From: Polyodon spathula
Taxonomy: Eukaryota > Chordata > Actinopteri > Acipenseriformes > Polyodontidae
Reading direction: 5' to 3'
Assembly: GCF_017654505.1 (NCBI RefSeq)
Contig: NC_054537.1
Coordinates: forward strand, 65,730,645 to 65,794,644
Length of the DNA: 64,000 nucleotides
Shown: positions 1 to 12,785 of the stretch, one piece after another
Layout: each line of letters opens with the position of its first letter
Position numbering within the stretch: the stretch's first letter is position 1
Notes under the pieces: generated by a model
Seen by the model: only the letters and a program-made list of their open reading frames with translations
Databases searched by the model: none
Told to the model about the DNA's origin: nothing
Made by a program: the position numbers and the translations under genes

Positions 1-1110
1 ATCTCTGTGCTTCTGACCTTGCTCCTTCCATTATGCACACTCTCAGCCTGTCCCTGGATTCAGGACGGGTTCCTGCTGCTCTGAAGACTGCCTGAGTAAC
101 GCCAGTGCTCAAAAAACCCTCCCTTGACCCGGCTGTCTTATCTAAGTTCCGTCCCATATCCAATCCTGCTTTTTCTTTCCAAAATTCTTGAAAGGACTGT
201 AGCCAGCCAGCTGATGAAACATCTTGCAGATAACAATCTGCTTGAATCTCTGCAGTGTGGCTTCCAGCCGCATCACAGTACTTAAATTGCTCCGCTCCGG
301 ATCGTAAATGGTCTCCTGCTTAATGCTGCTGCTGCTGCTCCCTCTGTGCTTGTCCCCTGACTTTTGATACCGTAGATCATAGTATTCTTCTTGACCGCCT
401 TCAGAAGTATGCTGGGATCTCTGTCCTCTTACCTATCTGGACTCACGCAGTCTGTCTTCTGCGATAGAAGCAGTGGTGACACAAACCCGGTCACGTGTGG
501 TGTCCCTCAGGGGTTTGTTCTTGGGCCTCTTCTCTTCAATATCTACATGCTTCCCTTCAGTCACCTCATCTGCCAACATAGCCACTCCTATGCAGATGAC
601 ACCCAGCTCTACCTAAAACTCAACCATGAATGTCCCTCTGCCATGGTCCATCTCTCAAGTTGCATCCAAGACATCAAGGCCTGAATGTCTTCCAATTTTC
701 TTCAGCTGAACACTTACAAATCTGAACTGCTTATTAGGATTGAAAACTCAACTTAAGAATCTCAGTATTCCCACACTGAACCTCAGAAACTGTCTGCTGC
801 TGGCTTCCTTCACTGTACGACGCCTTGGTGATAGTAACCTCTCCTTTGATTTCCAAATCTCCTCGGTGGTCAAATCTTCCTCGACCACCTCCGAAACATT
901 GCAAAGGTCAGCCCCTACCTTTCCCTCCCGGATGCAGAGATACTCTGTCATACATGTCTCATCTCGACTTGACTACTGCAACTTTCTCTATGGTGGTCTT
1001 CCGTTACATGCCATAAACCTATTGCAGGGGGTTCACAATTCAGAATGCAACTGCTAGGATTCTTACCAGATGTAAAAAAAAAAAAAAACAGGATCAAACA
1101 GAAGATCATG
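1..1110 (+). mobile_element. L2-like non-LTR retrotransposon, 3' part
   Basis: Conceptual translation in shifting plus-strand frames gives the RT core of an L2-type LINE. First comes a segment resembling the region between endonuclease and RT (RPIS-like and LQCGFQPHHST-like stretches near 150-290). Then comes an open stretch at 391-684 with GVPQGFVLGPLLFNIY and the catalytic SYADDTQLY motif (near 580-620), and finally the thumb/C-terminal part with SRLDYCN at about 955-985. Stops and frameshifts separate the pieces, and a long A-run follows at about 1073-1087. The RT would have reverse transcribed its own RNA at the nick, but this copy is dead. The 5' part lies outside the window. The L2-clade label rests on the motif style; a neighbouring Jockey-superfamily clade is possible. 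Confidence 0.85.
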
Positions 1111-3536
1111 CCATTTGATGCCATTCTTGCATAGTTTTACAATTATGTATTTTATTGGTTACTTTAATAGTAATAGGCTTGGCTTTAGGTTTGACCGCAA
1201 CTTAAAAAAAAATAATTAAAAAAAAAAAAAAGTGGTGATTTCCCTATATTGTGGTGAAATTTACTAGCACTGGCTTATTTTTGGAAAAAAAAAGATGGGC
1301 AGTAGACAAATTAGAAACATCCAATTTATTTGATTACATTATGAAAACAAAAAGGATTCTTCTGTTTGTATATTACCCAAAGGCACTTATAGCAGGAAAT
1401 AATAGCTTTTCAAAAGAGTTTGTGCTTGCTGGTTTTGAGAGAAGAGGTAAGATCGTAAGAGTGAGTCCTATGCCAGAATAAAATCTACTTTTCTTAGTTT
1501 AAAGTGGCATGAGTTGTTCATTTAAAAAAAAAAAAAAAAAAAAAAACCTGAATTTTTACTTGCAGTTCAGTTCTCTTTTGATAAGTTGGCTTGCACCCCA
1601 TATTCTTGAATGTGTCCAACCTCCTGTCCAGGTCTTGGAAACAGGGTAGTTCTAACGCGCCAATCGGAGAAAGCTCTGGCTCTTTTGCTTTGCACTTGAG
1701 CAGTACTGTTGCCAGTCTAACGCTGACCTAGTTACGAAGTGGCAGTCTAGCATTGTGTTAGAAGCTTGTGTGGCTGTTGGCTGTGTCAGTAGGTAAAAAG
1801 CAATGAGAATGTTGGAGAACATTGTTCCTCATTTGAATTTTTATATGGAAAGGCATTAGCAGTTTCTTACTCTTTCACGGGAGAGCAGAAGAGGTTTGGG
1901 GGGGATTCAGACAGTTTTAATTATGTATCAAGCTGTAGATTATCTGACCTGTATAATTTGCTTACCTGAATACATATTGAATTCAAGTGAAGATTTGTTT
2001 GTGCTTGTGACTGTCCAAACCTGTGTTTTCATTTTTATACCAATTTATAAACAAATAATAATAAATAAAAAACAATTACAACTTTGTCTCATCTGTGTCA
2101 CACATAAGGCCACTGGTGTTTAGCTTATAACAACACAGTTATACACCATTCGCCTTTATAACTAAAAAATATGTTTTTCTCCTGCTGGGTTTGTGGTTGT
2201 CTACATTTTTGCTCGCTACTCTAGGACAGGCTGTTCCATGCACAAACATGGCCAAAGATTATGAAGCATAGCTTCAGATTGGCTATAGAAAATATTTTGA
2301 CACCTTTTCTATTTCAACATTTTCATAATGTTTCATAATACATTACTGTTTTCACTTGGAATAGAGGTTTGCATTCCAAACTTTAGAGGTAGGGTTAACA
2401 TGATAAATGCTAATGATGCCTATTTTTTCTCGGTACAGAAAAAATGCAGTTTCCAAGTCATATGAAAATTTACAAGAAAAAGGCCTGGTTGTCACCACAG
2501 ATTGTTTATAATCAACAAAGTACTTTTTAGTTGTATAAACAAAGCTACATTTAAACACTTTCAGATAAAAAGAAAATAAATATACTAGGCTTTTAAGGCA
2601 GGTATTACTGAAAACTCAAGGTCATTTGCTATATTGAAAGTTTCTGCATGTTTGAGTGTTTTTCTTGTCCTTTTCAATAATATTTTATCTCTGACAGGAG
2701 CACAGAGATAAAGGTCTTATTTAAGACTGTCAGAGCAAAAATGTATTATTATTCCAGAGATAGCAGCATGAAAAAAAATTGTATCACTATTTATCCCTAT
2801 CTGTCTGTATACAAATCTGAGCATCTCATCTGCACATGGGTGAAAGAATTCCATCTGTAAACTGATTTTTGTCTTGAAAATGTAACATCGTATCAGCTGT
2901 GCGATTTAATTTCTGTATGCCATTTCCATGTTTTGCTGATTTGACCCTGTGACTGGATAGGCCAGCTCAGCCAACTGATTGGTTGACATTTAGGCACATA
3001 TTGGGGGTGTATAAATTAAATTTATAATTAAAGTTCAGGAGGTGGGTCAGACACCAATCTCCGTGTCACCAAATTGAATCATTCAGTTTACACATTAACT
3101 AATTAAGATTGTTAGCTCTATAAATACCCTCTTCACTTACTTCTCAGTTGCCTTTCGATTTCATCGTAACCCACCACCTCCCCTTCTCCACTTTTCTTAA
3201 ATAATTTGTATATTTTATCAATGGGGGTTTCTGCTTTTGACCATTCGGCCAGGCAGCGAGCCCTCAAACCTAGTTAGGTTTGATGCCCCATGAAAGTGTA
3301 TATACAACTTAATTCTCTTTAAAATCGCATACTCCACATTCTCCACAATAAATAGTTGTACTAAAACATTTTGTGATTGGTGTTTGTTCTGAACATTGCA
3401 TTGTTTGTCTCTGTCGTATTACTCATAATAAAGCCAAAATAAAGGAAAAACAGTGAAAAAGAGCCGTGTAAACCTGGTGCCAGTGATAATGTTGCTACTG
3501 CCACTTTTTATCTTCAATTTCATGAAGCAAAAATGG
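1111..3536. other. No gene recognised
   Basis: AT-rich sequence with A-runs (about 1216-1230 and 1523-1546) and short unsupported reading frames only. The stretch around 3000-3370 has a slightly more organised look, with a pyrimidine-rich block and several AATAAA-like hexamers, and might be an old retroelement end. I could not identify it. Confidence 0.5.
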
Positions 3537-3665
3537 TTATTAATCACTAATTAATTGATTGCGTTCACCATTAAATAAAAGCTAAATCCTACAAGTTATG
3601 TTCTACTTTTGTGTGTGTGTGTGTGTGTTTTGTGTGACGAGAAAGGGGAAAGCAGATTTTTAAGA
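3537..3665 (+). repeat. Dispersed repeat with embedded (GT)n, copy 1
   Basis: This stretch matches 25757-25905. Both have an ATTAATTGATTG-like start, then CCTACAAGTTAT, a (GT)n tract, TTTTGTGYGACG and a G-rich run ending in AGATTTTT. Similarity on both sides of the microsatellite shows that the tract is part of an older dispersed repeat rather than an independent expansion. Family unknown. Confidence 0.6.
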
Positions 3666-5024
3666 AGGAAGTCCCCATCCCTGTACTGTCTGTTGGCATA
3701 AGCATTGCAAGAGATTGTAAACAAGTTCAATTTTAAAAAGCATGTTATTTATAGAAAAACAAGTACAGCATTTAAAGAGTAAGTAATGCTTGCTTTACAT
3801 GTTGTTTTTTTTTATTTCTTTTGCAACAGTTTCAATCACTAAGTGTAAGAATTTTGATAGCGGGATAATTGTGTTTGCTGTATTCATTTATTCAGCCTTA
3901 AAGCTTGCCAAGAGACATTTTGAAACCAACTAGTTTCTCGAGTGTCCTGGAACGTGTTTGCCAGGAGCGTCCTTTTCCAAGACTGCTGCTGGCAACTTCT
4001 CAGTAAGAAATGAAAGGCAGTAATCCATAAGTCCCTCTATTGAAATGTACACACTTGTTGCCCTTGTCACGTCGAACCAGTGCAGTGCTGGCTGCCCGTG
4101 GTGTGTCTGTTCATTTTGTAATGACAGGCTTTCTTTTCTCTTTGTTTGGGGTTTCCTACAGACACATATTTGTTACTTGTACATTTGGTTTTTCAAGTTC
4201 ACACCTTTGTACCTACATTCAAACTGATGTTTGTTGCTGCTCAGTTGTACCAAACTGAAGGCCTTCTGAATGTGGCCCTTGGCGATTGTCCATTGTATGA
4301 ACGTGCTAAAACTCATAATAAATAAATAAATAAATAACATTGACTTAGAAACTATATTGTGTGTGCATGATAGATGTTCAGCAAGTTTTTAATGAGTTGT
4401 GATACAACTGTAACATTACAAAACCTGACAAAATGTGTAAGAATTGCATTCTCACCTTGGAAACCCAGGTTTCCCTCCATATTTCCTGAAAGAAACAATA
4501 GCATCAATATTTTAGAATTGTCAAGCTTGTTTCCCTGAAGACCCCCTTTTCCTTCCAGTTTTAGTGTAGTGTAGTGCTCAAATAGGGACAAATCTGGTAC
4601 TTTTCGTGCAATTACATACTGCAGGCAACCCCACTTGCCTTGTACCTCCACTGGCAAATGTACAAACATTTAATTCCAGGTGGCAATGAAATGGTAAGTT
4701 ATGATTTAACTGTTGACTTTTCTTCTGGACGCAATACATGAGATTGAAGAGCAGTAAACAGTCGAGGCAGGTTTTGATGGTATAGAGATCAGCCTGCTAT
4801 TCCTGTTTCTGTGTTTAGTCATGTCAGTTTAAAGCTTTGTCTGTCCTCTTTTCCTAGAGGGCACCAGTTTACCGCTCCTCTACTTCTCCATTAGCAATGT
4901 GACAGTTAATTTCTTTGTTCGTGAAAAAAAAATACTTTCAATGCAAAGTTTTAACATGAAGGAATGCAAGTGTAATTTGCTCATGAGAACATGAATCCAA
5001 AGAGTAAAAAGAAAATAAAGTTTA
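3666..5024. other. No gene recognised
   Basis: Contains a short (AAAT)n run near 4318-4338 and only short reading frames without recognisable domains. Confidence 0.5.
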
Positions 5025-5620
5025 CAGACGAAAGGAGGCCATTCTGCCCATCTTGCTCGTTTGCTTGTTAGTAGCTTATTGATCCCAGAATCTCATCAAG
5101 CAGCTTCTTGAAGAATCCCAGGGTGTTGGCTTCAACAACATTACTGGGGAGTTGGTTCCAGACCCTCACAATTCTCTGGGTAAAAAAAAAGGGCCTTCTA
5201 TTTTCTGTTCTGAATGCCCCTTTGTCTAATCTCCATTTGTGACCCCTGGTCCTTGTTTATTTTTTCAGGTCAAAAAAGTCCCTTGGGTCGACATTGTCAA
5301 TACCTTTTAGAATTCTGAATGCTTGAATCAGGTAGCTGCATAGTCGTCTTTGTTCAAGAGTGAGTAGATTCAATTATTTTATCCTGTCTGCATATGACAT
5401 GCCTTTTTAAACCCAGAATAATTCTGGTCACTCTTCTTTGCACTTTTTCTAGAGCAGCAATATCCTTTTTGTAGCGAGGTGACCAGAACTGAACACAATA
5501 ATCAAGATGAGATCTTACTAATGCATTGTACAGTTTTAACATTACTTCCCTTGATTTAAATTCAACACTTTTCACAATATATCCGAGCATCTTGTTGGCC
5601 TTTTTTTTTTTTTTTTATAG
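5025..5620 (-). mobile_element. CR1-like LINE, 3' end
   Basis: Read on the minus strand, this holds the end of a CR1/Rex-type reverse transcriptase. An open stretch at 5354-5590 contains LGYIVKSVEFKSREVM, LYNALVRSHLDYCVQFWSP and KDIAALEKVQRR. It is followed, after frame breaks, by the C-terminal pattern FFTQRIVRVWNQLP (about 5150-5190) and the short 3' tail. Related tails occur at 13935-14310, 47380-48460 and 57490-57790, so this is a common family here. The copy is 5'-truncated, as is usual for LINEs. Confidence is high for LINE, moderate for the CR1 clade. Confidence 0.85.
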
Positions 5621-7145
5621 CTTCCCCATGTCTGCTTGGTAATTGTGGTTTCTTCTGTACCTGCCTGTAGGCATTTGCAGTGGATGTCATGTCATGCATG
5701 ATATCATGCGAAACTCTAAAAGTAGAGGGTGCCATCTTTAATAAAACAGTTAACATAAAATGCAGTGTATGCCAACATATTGTAGGCCTACAGTATGTTT
5801 AAAGAACGCCTTAAAATTAAACTTGTTTCACTTTACAGCTCTTCTGAAAATACTCAGGATCCCTTTTGCATGTTTTTGAAAAATGCTGAGCATACTATAT
5901 ACAAGTCAAACTGAATCCCCCAGTGTTGCAAACATCGACAGCGACACTATTACAAGGCCACTGGCAGGACAGAAAGTGAACATTTTCCTTTCTTCTTGTG
6001 TTACTCTTCTAGCTATTTTGTAGACGCCTGGTGTCAGGACATTAGTTACTTTGCTCTTAATTGCGCTCCCCTAGTATGCACTTGCAGTCCTGACGTGTTG
6101 TCAGAGAGATGTGATTATGCATTTAGAGCTAGAAGCAATGCTGTTCTAACCCCACACCAGCTGCTTGTTTGTCTGTGTCCCTGAAAAGATGTCCTTGTCA
6201 ATGAAAATAATTCATTGCTTGCCTGTTTCACCAGATATGTTGGCATTATTACAGTTGACCTCACAATGTTGGGGGGGGGGGAACGGACCTTACTTAAAGG
6301 GGAAGTGTCATTTGATGTTAAGGTAATTTATCAATACAACCATTTTGTAAATGGAAATAAAACATCTACAATGCATGCTTGCCTATTTGTTATATTGTAG
6401 ATATCCTCATGTTCTGATTTTTCCTTTCCCAAAAAAAACCCACATCATTGTATAACAATTCTTATATGCTTTTACGTTAAGACCCAAAGATTGTTTCACA
6501 AAGCAGACTGTTGCAAACTGAATTGAAGCCCAAGAAAAAAGAAGCTGAACTACTAAAAGACTGCACTCTTTCAAGTGAATTCAAAATAGAATAAAAACAC
6601 CTTACACATAATAAAAAACATAGTTATTTTACATTCAGTATGATTATAACAGGCCAGTGCAGGAAGTGGGAGAAGTGGCAGGTCCTCGAGGGTCTTGAGT
6701 TATAGGTGAGCTGAGTAAGAGCAATATGGAGACAGTGTAAAGATTGCATCAGCCAAAACAGAACCCTAATATTAATACTATTAATAATGTTCATCCTGCA
6801 GAACAAACACCCGCACAATGTCATCTGCAGACTGGAAACACTTTAACTGCATCAGACTGGCTTGGATTTGACAATTTTGATCACCGTTACATCAGCAAAC
6901 TCATTGCTAAGCTTTGCACACAGCACAGATTATGGAATGATGCAATATCAAATTTAGGGCTTAAATCTGTTGTGGTCAGAGTCCTCTCTGCTTACGCTTG
7001 CATTTCTTGTAAAGTGTAATACATACAGCACAATACTGTGTGTTCTTAAGTCAAGTAATCAACAGAATAACACAAATACACATGGACTTGTATGTGTTGT
7101 AAAATAAATAAATAAATAAATAAATATGTGTGTGTGTCATATATA

Positions 7146-7179
<34 letters not shown>

Positions 7180-7589
7180 TGGTAATTATTTTTAATCAGC
7201 TTGGAAAAGCTACTTTACAAAAATGGCCTTTGACTCATTGTTGCTTTTCTTTGTCTCTGTGAAACCCCACAGAACATATGAAAATTGTATTTTTATTGTG
7301 TATTTTCAAAAATACTTCATAATGACGGCTGTTTTATTACTAGCCATAGAGAAGGGAGAGATTGACCCTTGCAAAACAGACTACAGCAGCCAATGCACAT
7401 CCAACAGTGCCACTTCATTACAGTTTTTAAAACTGCTGTACATTTGAATTCATAACGATCGCTGTGTATCTACTACTAACTATCATGGCAACCTACTGTA
7501 CTGTGCTGTTAGTGATCATGTATTCTTGCATCATGTTGCTAGTGCCATCACTATCGTTAGCAGAAAAATACAGTGATAAACACTTGTGA
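5621..7589. other. No gene recognised
   Basis: AT-rich. Holds an (AAAT)n run near 7100-7125 and a T-run at about 7149-7176. The small reading frames have no recognisable domain. Confidence 0.5.
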
Positions 7590-8392
7590 GGATTTAGGGT
7601 CAGTGGAAGAAGGTACTCTGGTCAGATGAGACTAAAATTGAACTTTTTGGCCATCAAGGAAAACGCTATGTCTGGTGCAAACCCAACATCTCTCATCAGC
7701 CCAAGAACACCATCCCCACAGTGAAGCATGGTGGTGGCAGCATCATGCTGTGGGGATGTTTTTCATCGGCAGGGACTGGGAAACTGGTCAGAATTGAAGG
7801 AATGATGGATGGCGCTAAATACAGGGAAATTCTTGAGGGAAACCTGTTTCAGTCTTCCAGAGATTTGAGACTGGGACGGAGGTTCATCTTCCAGCTGGAC
7901 AATGACCCTAAGCATACTGCTAAAGCAACACTCGAGTGGTTTAAGGGGAAACATTTAAATGTCTTGGAATGGCCTAGTCAAAGCCTAGACCTCAGTCCAA
8001 TTGAGAATCTGTGGTATGACTTAAAGATTGCTGTATACCAGCGGAACCCGTCCAACTTGAAGGAGTTGGAGCAGTTGAAGAATGGGCAAAAATCCCAGTG
8101 GTTAGATGTGCCAAGCTTATAGATACATACCCCAAGAGACTTGCAGCTGTAATTGCTGCAAAAGGTGGCTCTACAAAGTATTGACTTTGGGGGGGTGAAT
8201 ACTTATGCACGCTCAAGTTTTCTGTTTTTTTGTCTTATTTCTACAATAAAAAATATTTTGCATCTTCAAAGTGGTAGGCATGTTGTGTAAATCAAATGAT
8301 ACAAACCCCCAAAAAATCCATTTTAATTCCAGGTTGTAAGGCAACAAAATAGGAAAAATGCCAAGGGGGGTCAATACTTTTGCAAGCCACTG
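7590..8392 (+). mobile_element. Tc1-like transposon, family A, 5'-truncated
   Basis: The catalytic half of a Tc1/mariner DD34E transposase is readable on the plus strand. VLWSDETKIELFG carries the first Asp, followed by VKHGGGSIMLWGCF. FQLDNDPKHTAK carries the second Asp, and SPIENLWYDLK carries the Glu about 34 residues later. The frame shifts near 8080. The 3' untranslated region and terminal inverted repeat follow, ending CAAGCCACTG at 8392 with TA at 8393-8394, as expected for TA target sites. The N-terminal DNA-binding half and the 5' terminal repeat are missing, so this copy is immobile. Its sequence differs from families B, C and D in this window. Confidence 0.93.
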
Positions 8393-8493
8393 TACAAGTC
8401 CTAGACCTAGAGTGATCGTCAGTGGCTCATTTGAAAGGTAATAACTTGGACTAATTAGCTGTCATTTATGTATTTTATATAACATTTTCTATA

Positions 8494-8496
<3 letters not shown>

Positions 8497-8539
<43 letters not shown>

Positions 8540-8563
8540 TATTATATATTATATATATATATA
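8497..8563. repeat. (TA)n microsatellite
   Basis: Imperfect AT/TA dinucleotide tract. Confidence 0.95.
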
Positions 8564-8636
8564 ATTGCAGAACTGCCACTTCAGTCATAGTCGTGCACAA
8601 CTGGTCTAGACCACAAGAATTAGTGGAATGTCTAAA

Positions 8637-8715
8637 GAAGTGGTTCTCAGCAGTGGGGTGTGCCTCCCTGGGGAGAGCATGTCAAACTTTAGGGGGCGTG
8701 GTGGGTGTTCCAGAA
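8637..8715. mobile_element. Possible hAT (Charlie-like) terminal fragment
   Basis: The stretch starting AAGTGGTTCTCAGCAGTGGGG and running to AGGGGGCGTGG resembles the CAGTGGTTCTCAA-type ends of vertebrate hAT elements. No transposase and no matching right end were found, so this is tentative. Confidence 0.35.
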
Positions 8716-10477
8716 ATGCAGTAATTACAGCATTAATAAAAAAAACTCTACATAACAATTGTTGAATATGTTATGTTGTTTTTTGTATTTGTTTTTAGTT
8801 TACTTATGATGTCAGTACTCATTTAGTCTGAAAAATCGCTCCTTAATAAGGTAGAGACCCAAAGACGGGAGATTCAGTGTGACTTGACTGTTCTCCCTGC
8901 ATTACACCCTTGTTCAGTACATAAAGTGGATCAGTTTGTGGTCCATGAAAAAAGAGAGATTTCTGCAGATGCGTCATAGTCTAAAAAACAAGAAGTTTGG
9001 AAATAAGAAGAAAGTAGCTTGGAAATTGGATTTATCTTCATTGACACTGCAGATTAACCTCGTCCTCAGTGTGTTGCCTGTGCTGATGTACAGACTATCT
9101 GTTAAAAATAAGAGTGCAGCCGAAGAAACATGTGTTTTTAAAAGCTTGCGTCAATTTGCACTAATAATTTCTAATGGAGGAGTTAATGTCAAGTTCTTCA
9201 AAATTTAAAGAGAGAGTGAAGGAGAATCCATTTATTTATTTATTTATTTATTTTTAATTGTATGGTGTGCAGCTCTACACAGGGTGATTTATTTTTGTAA
9301 TCCCTTCTGTTAATGTTACTTTCAGAAGGAAACTACTATAGATTTTTTTCAGGTGCCCTGGGGAAAGAGGCAAACCAATATACAATGTACATAAAATGTT
9401 GCCTCACTATATATGGGCCTTATTTTCAAAATGTAATGTGCTGTATGGCTCAGTAAATTTACTGTGTACTGTGGAGTTTGTGGATTTGCTTGGAGTTAGA
9501 AGTATTTAAGGTTTACAAAATGCATGTTTAAAATAATTAACCATCAGTATATATGATGCAGCTGATTGTATGGCTCAGTATTTCTAGCAGTGCTGTACAG
9601 TGTAAGCTTGTTGACAAATTCTGACCACATGGTATTGATTCAATTCAAGTTAATGGTTCACTATTCCGTCTAACAAGCTTTATGATGTCTGTGTTTCAGT
9701 TCAGATGCAGATGTGATTACAAACCAATAAAGAGTGATTCTGCCCTTCTAATATATATATATTAAAGAACACAAAACAGGATTGTCTCGCATTGCCCTAT
9801 AAAGAGAAAACGCTCAGAACTGGGAATAGGATAACATTATTCACTGCAATCAGGGCTCGAAAATGAACGCAGACCATGGTGCAATGCCCTTCAAAGTGTA
9901 TGTCCATTCACAGGCATTGTGACTGCAGTGTGCCTTCACTTATAGCAACTACAGAGGCCTTTATTAGGAATTCCATACACAACACTTGCGTCAGTATTTA
10001 TGAATGCGCTATGATGTCGGTCTGTAAAGAAAAACAAAGCCGGCTTATTGCATGTTTTAAACTGAAGCGCGAGAGGGACAAGAATGATCGAACACAAATG
10101 CCTGGCAGTCCATGCTGTATTGACACCAGCAGAATACAGTAACCCCAGGTTCATGCAGCTGTTGTGATGGTGATCAAACATGTGTGAGAACTATTGTTGT
10201 GTAAAAACGTAGCTTAAAATGAAATGTTGCATTTATATTTAGAACAAGAACAACACAAATAAAAATACACTTAAGGTTTGCGTGTTGCACTCGTTCAATT
10301 AACAAAATGCTCTGAAAACTCAAAATAAAGAACGCAATTATAATGACGGGCTGAAAAACGTCAGTAATTAAAATACAGAAAACAGAGTTAACACCAACAT
10401 CTTTATATAGTCTTGTTCTATCTTCTTTAGCAGCCATATCAATCCCAGATATATCTGGCTTCATTGTTTACTTTCAG
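8716..10477. other. No gene recognised
   Basis: Contains a (TTTA)n run at about 9229-9255 and several unsupported reading frames, including one of 90 codons at 8936-9208 with no family I recognise. A 21-bp string at 9970-9990 recurs at 11038-11058. Confidence 0.5.
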
Positions 10478-10555
10478 GAGTTTGAGGATGATTTAATTCC
10501 ACAGTGGCATACCCAGTTCCATGATGAGCTGATAATATCTCTTGAAGCAGGCACG
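10478..10555 (+). other. Candidate host coding exon (unidentified)
   Basis: A 78-bp stretch (26 codons, phase 0 at both ends) lies between a good acceptor (GTTTACTTTCAG) and a possible donor (GTAATT). Its translation starts EFEDDLIPQWHTQFHDEL, with acidic and hydrophobic residues in proportions normal for coding sequence. I do not recognise the protein. A splice-bounded open segment of this length can occur by chance, and no adjoining exons are certain. The only other candidate on this strand is at 12723-12785. Confidence 0.2.
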
Positions 10556-12722
10556 GTAATTTAGACATTACCATAACGAAGAAGAGTAAATGTTGTGTGG
10601 AGTTTATTTCTCAAACTGACCATTGTAAGAACGGTGACAGCAGAATGCATGTAAATACTTGGGACTGTAATTTAGAAAGTGTACTCCTGAGGGGGGAAAG
10701 TAATTAAAACATTAAGGGAATTGCAGTAGAAAAACAAACATTCACTAAACTTGGATTTCAGGTTGTGGTAATGAAAAGAAAATGTTTTGGAAATATTCAG
10801 TGTATGATATTGTGTTAACTGTGTATTTAATATTGTAAATAACAGAAGGAACTCACTGAAACTTAAACTTTTTTTTTTTTTACTGAAACAATAAATGGTT
10901 ACATGTACAGTAAAACACAAGAGCTGTCTGTGTTACGTGCTCTCAGACCAGTACTCCACCAATTAACACTGAGCAAGGGAGCTGCAGGATGCTATTCCCC
11001 ATATTACAGCTGTACAGAATTAGAGGTGCGGTCACCAATTCCATACACAACACTTGCGAAATATCTCAAATATAAAACTGCTGAGTTCATTGCAGTCATC
11101 AGCTGCATAGCTCACATATTCAACAGAATGAGACAACAAACCAGTGAGTACAGCCATTTACTGTTTTAGTGTCACTTTAGGGCCTCATGCAGTAAACAGC
11201 GGTAACCAGTTTATCATGCAGTAAGCTTTGTACACCTGCTATATTCACTAACCAGTGGCAAATGACTTTGTATGCAAAATGAATCGCATGGAAAAAGATA
11301 CCGTGTGCGAGTCATTTACATAGCATTAATAATGGTAATCCATGGAAAATGTTTACAAATTCTCTCCCCTAATACTGCGAGGGAGGGACTTGATATAAAA
11401 AACATATTTACTTAAAAGTGCTAACTTTCCTAAGTGTCTCACTGCTTGTTAAGTTTACCGCTTATTGAAACCAGGCGGTGTCTGTCCAAATCACAACAAT
11501 ATAAATAGAGCAGACCACAAGTAGTGCTGTGTGGGAGACATGATAAATGAGCATATCTGCTTTCAGGTACTGTATTTAATTTTTTCCAGGATAAACAGTT
11601 GCCGTGTTCCACAGAACACTACAAATAAAATGTCAAATATAGGCTACATAGGATGTATTTCGTTTGTGGATTAAGGGCAATATTTTAACATAAGGTGTTG
11701 TAATACTGTACATAATGGTATGATTCTGAAAATGCAACTTACCAAAAGATGACTACACGTGAACGGTATTACATAATCATTTCCTTTGTTCTGATTCCAA
11801 ACGTGTTGCTTCCTCAGTGCAAGATGCATTGTAGGAATAGACAGTGCTGTATAAAATCCCGTGATGTTCTGTATTTTTTCCATTATGACGTTGTACTGCC
11901 GAAACGGCCAAGAGACAGTTGTGCTCTTTTAACACATGAATTACACTGAATTATTTCGGCCCTGAAAACATAAGCATTTTTGTCATGGAAAAGATAACAC
12001 TGAGTTCAAATTGTGACTAGCCTGTGCAGCACATCGAAATTGCCAGTTAAGCAGTGGAAGGTTAAAGTTTCTTAAAAGAAAAATAATAATAAACCGCACA
12101 TTTGCAATCCCTTTAAAAGAAACGCATTTCTGTTTTGCCAACATTTTGGTACCGGAGTACCTTCAAAATAAACCAGAGTGGGATAAAGGTGAACAAACAA
12201 ATATTTGTTTTCAGTTAATTATTTTCTGTTTCTCCACTTTGACCGCCTCAAAGCAAGACATTCCCGGTGTTACTTAGAATTCTGTATCCCCGCATGATTA
12301 CATGCCTGTGCAGGTGCACTTTTTCAAAGCTAGACGCGAATGCACGATATTCCTGTGCCGGAGTCCTGTTGTGTTCTCAAGCACTGCCACTGAGTTCTGC
12401 TGCAGTTTGCCAAATATTGAAAACAACACCAAGCTAATTCTATAGCAAAATAAAACCGCACATTTAACACCATTGATTTTCTACAGTACGGTCATCCTCC
12501 TGCGTTGCTTACACGAAAACCCTGATTAAAAGTAACCTTGTAAAACTATATTTTTCTTTTAAAACACTTTTTAATTTTATTACATGTAAATACTGTTCAG
12601 AAACATCAAGTGTTCATGTATAGCGATCTTGATCTACGCAGACGTCAAATCTAAGTGGATACAGAATTCTATGGGGATACAGAAATCTGCGTAACACCGG
12701 GCCGCCTTGCCTCATCTTACAG
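10556..12722. other. No gene recognised
   Basis: AT-rich with short reading frames in all directions and no domains recognised. Confidence 0.5.
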
Positions 12723-12785
12723 AGACCCACTGAAGATGTATCTGGTGCTGGCTGCTGCCTCCTTGATCTCTGTCATTCTGACAAA
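12723..12785 (+). other. Second candidate host exon (unidentified)
   Basis: A 63-bp segment lies between the acceptor CTCATCTTACAG and the donor GTGAGA. It is open in phase 0 (21 codons starting RPTEDVSG), and also holds an ATG that would begin a hydrophobic MYLVLAAASLIS stretch in another frame. The two alternatives cannot be separated from sequence alone. No homology recognised. Confidence 0.15.

Noticed and set aside
8936..9208. 90-codon frame next to the hAT-like end
   Set aside because: I could not match it to hAT transposase motifs; kept only as unsupported.
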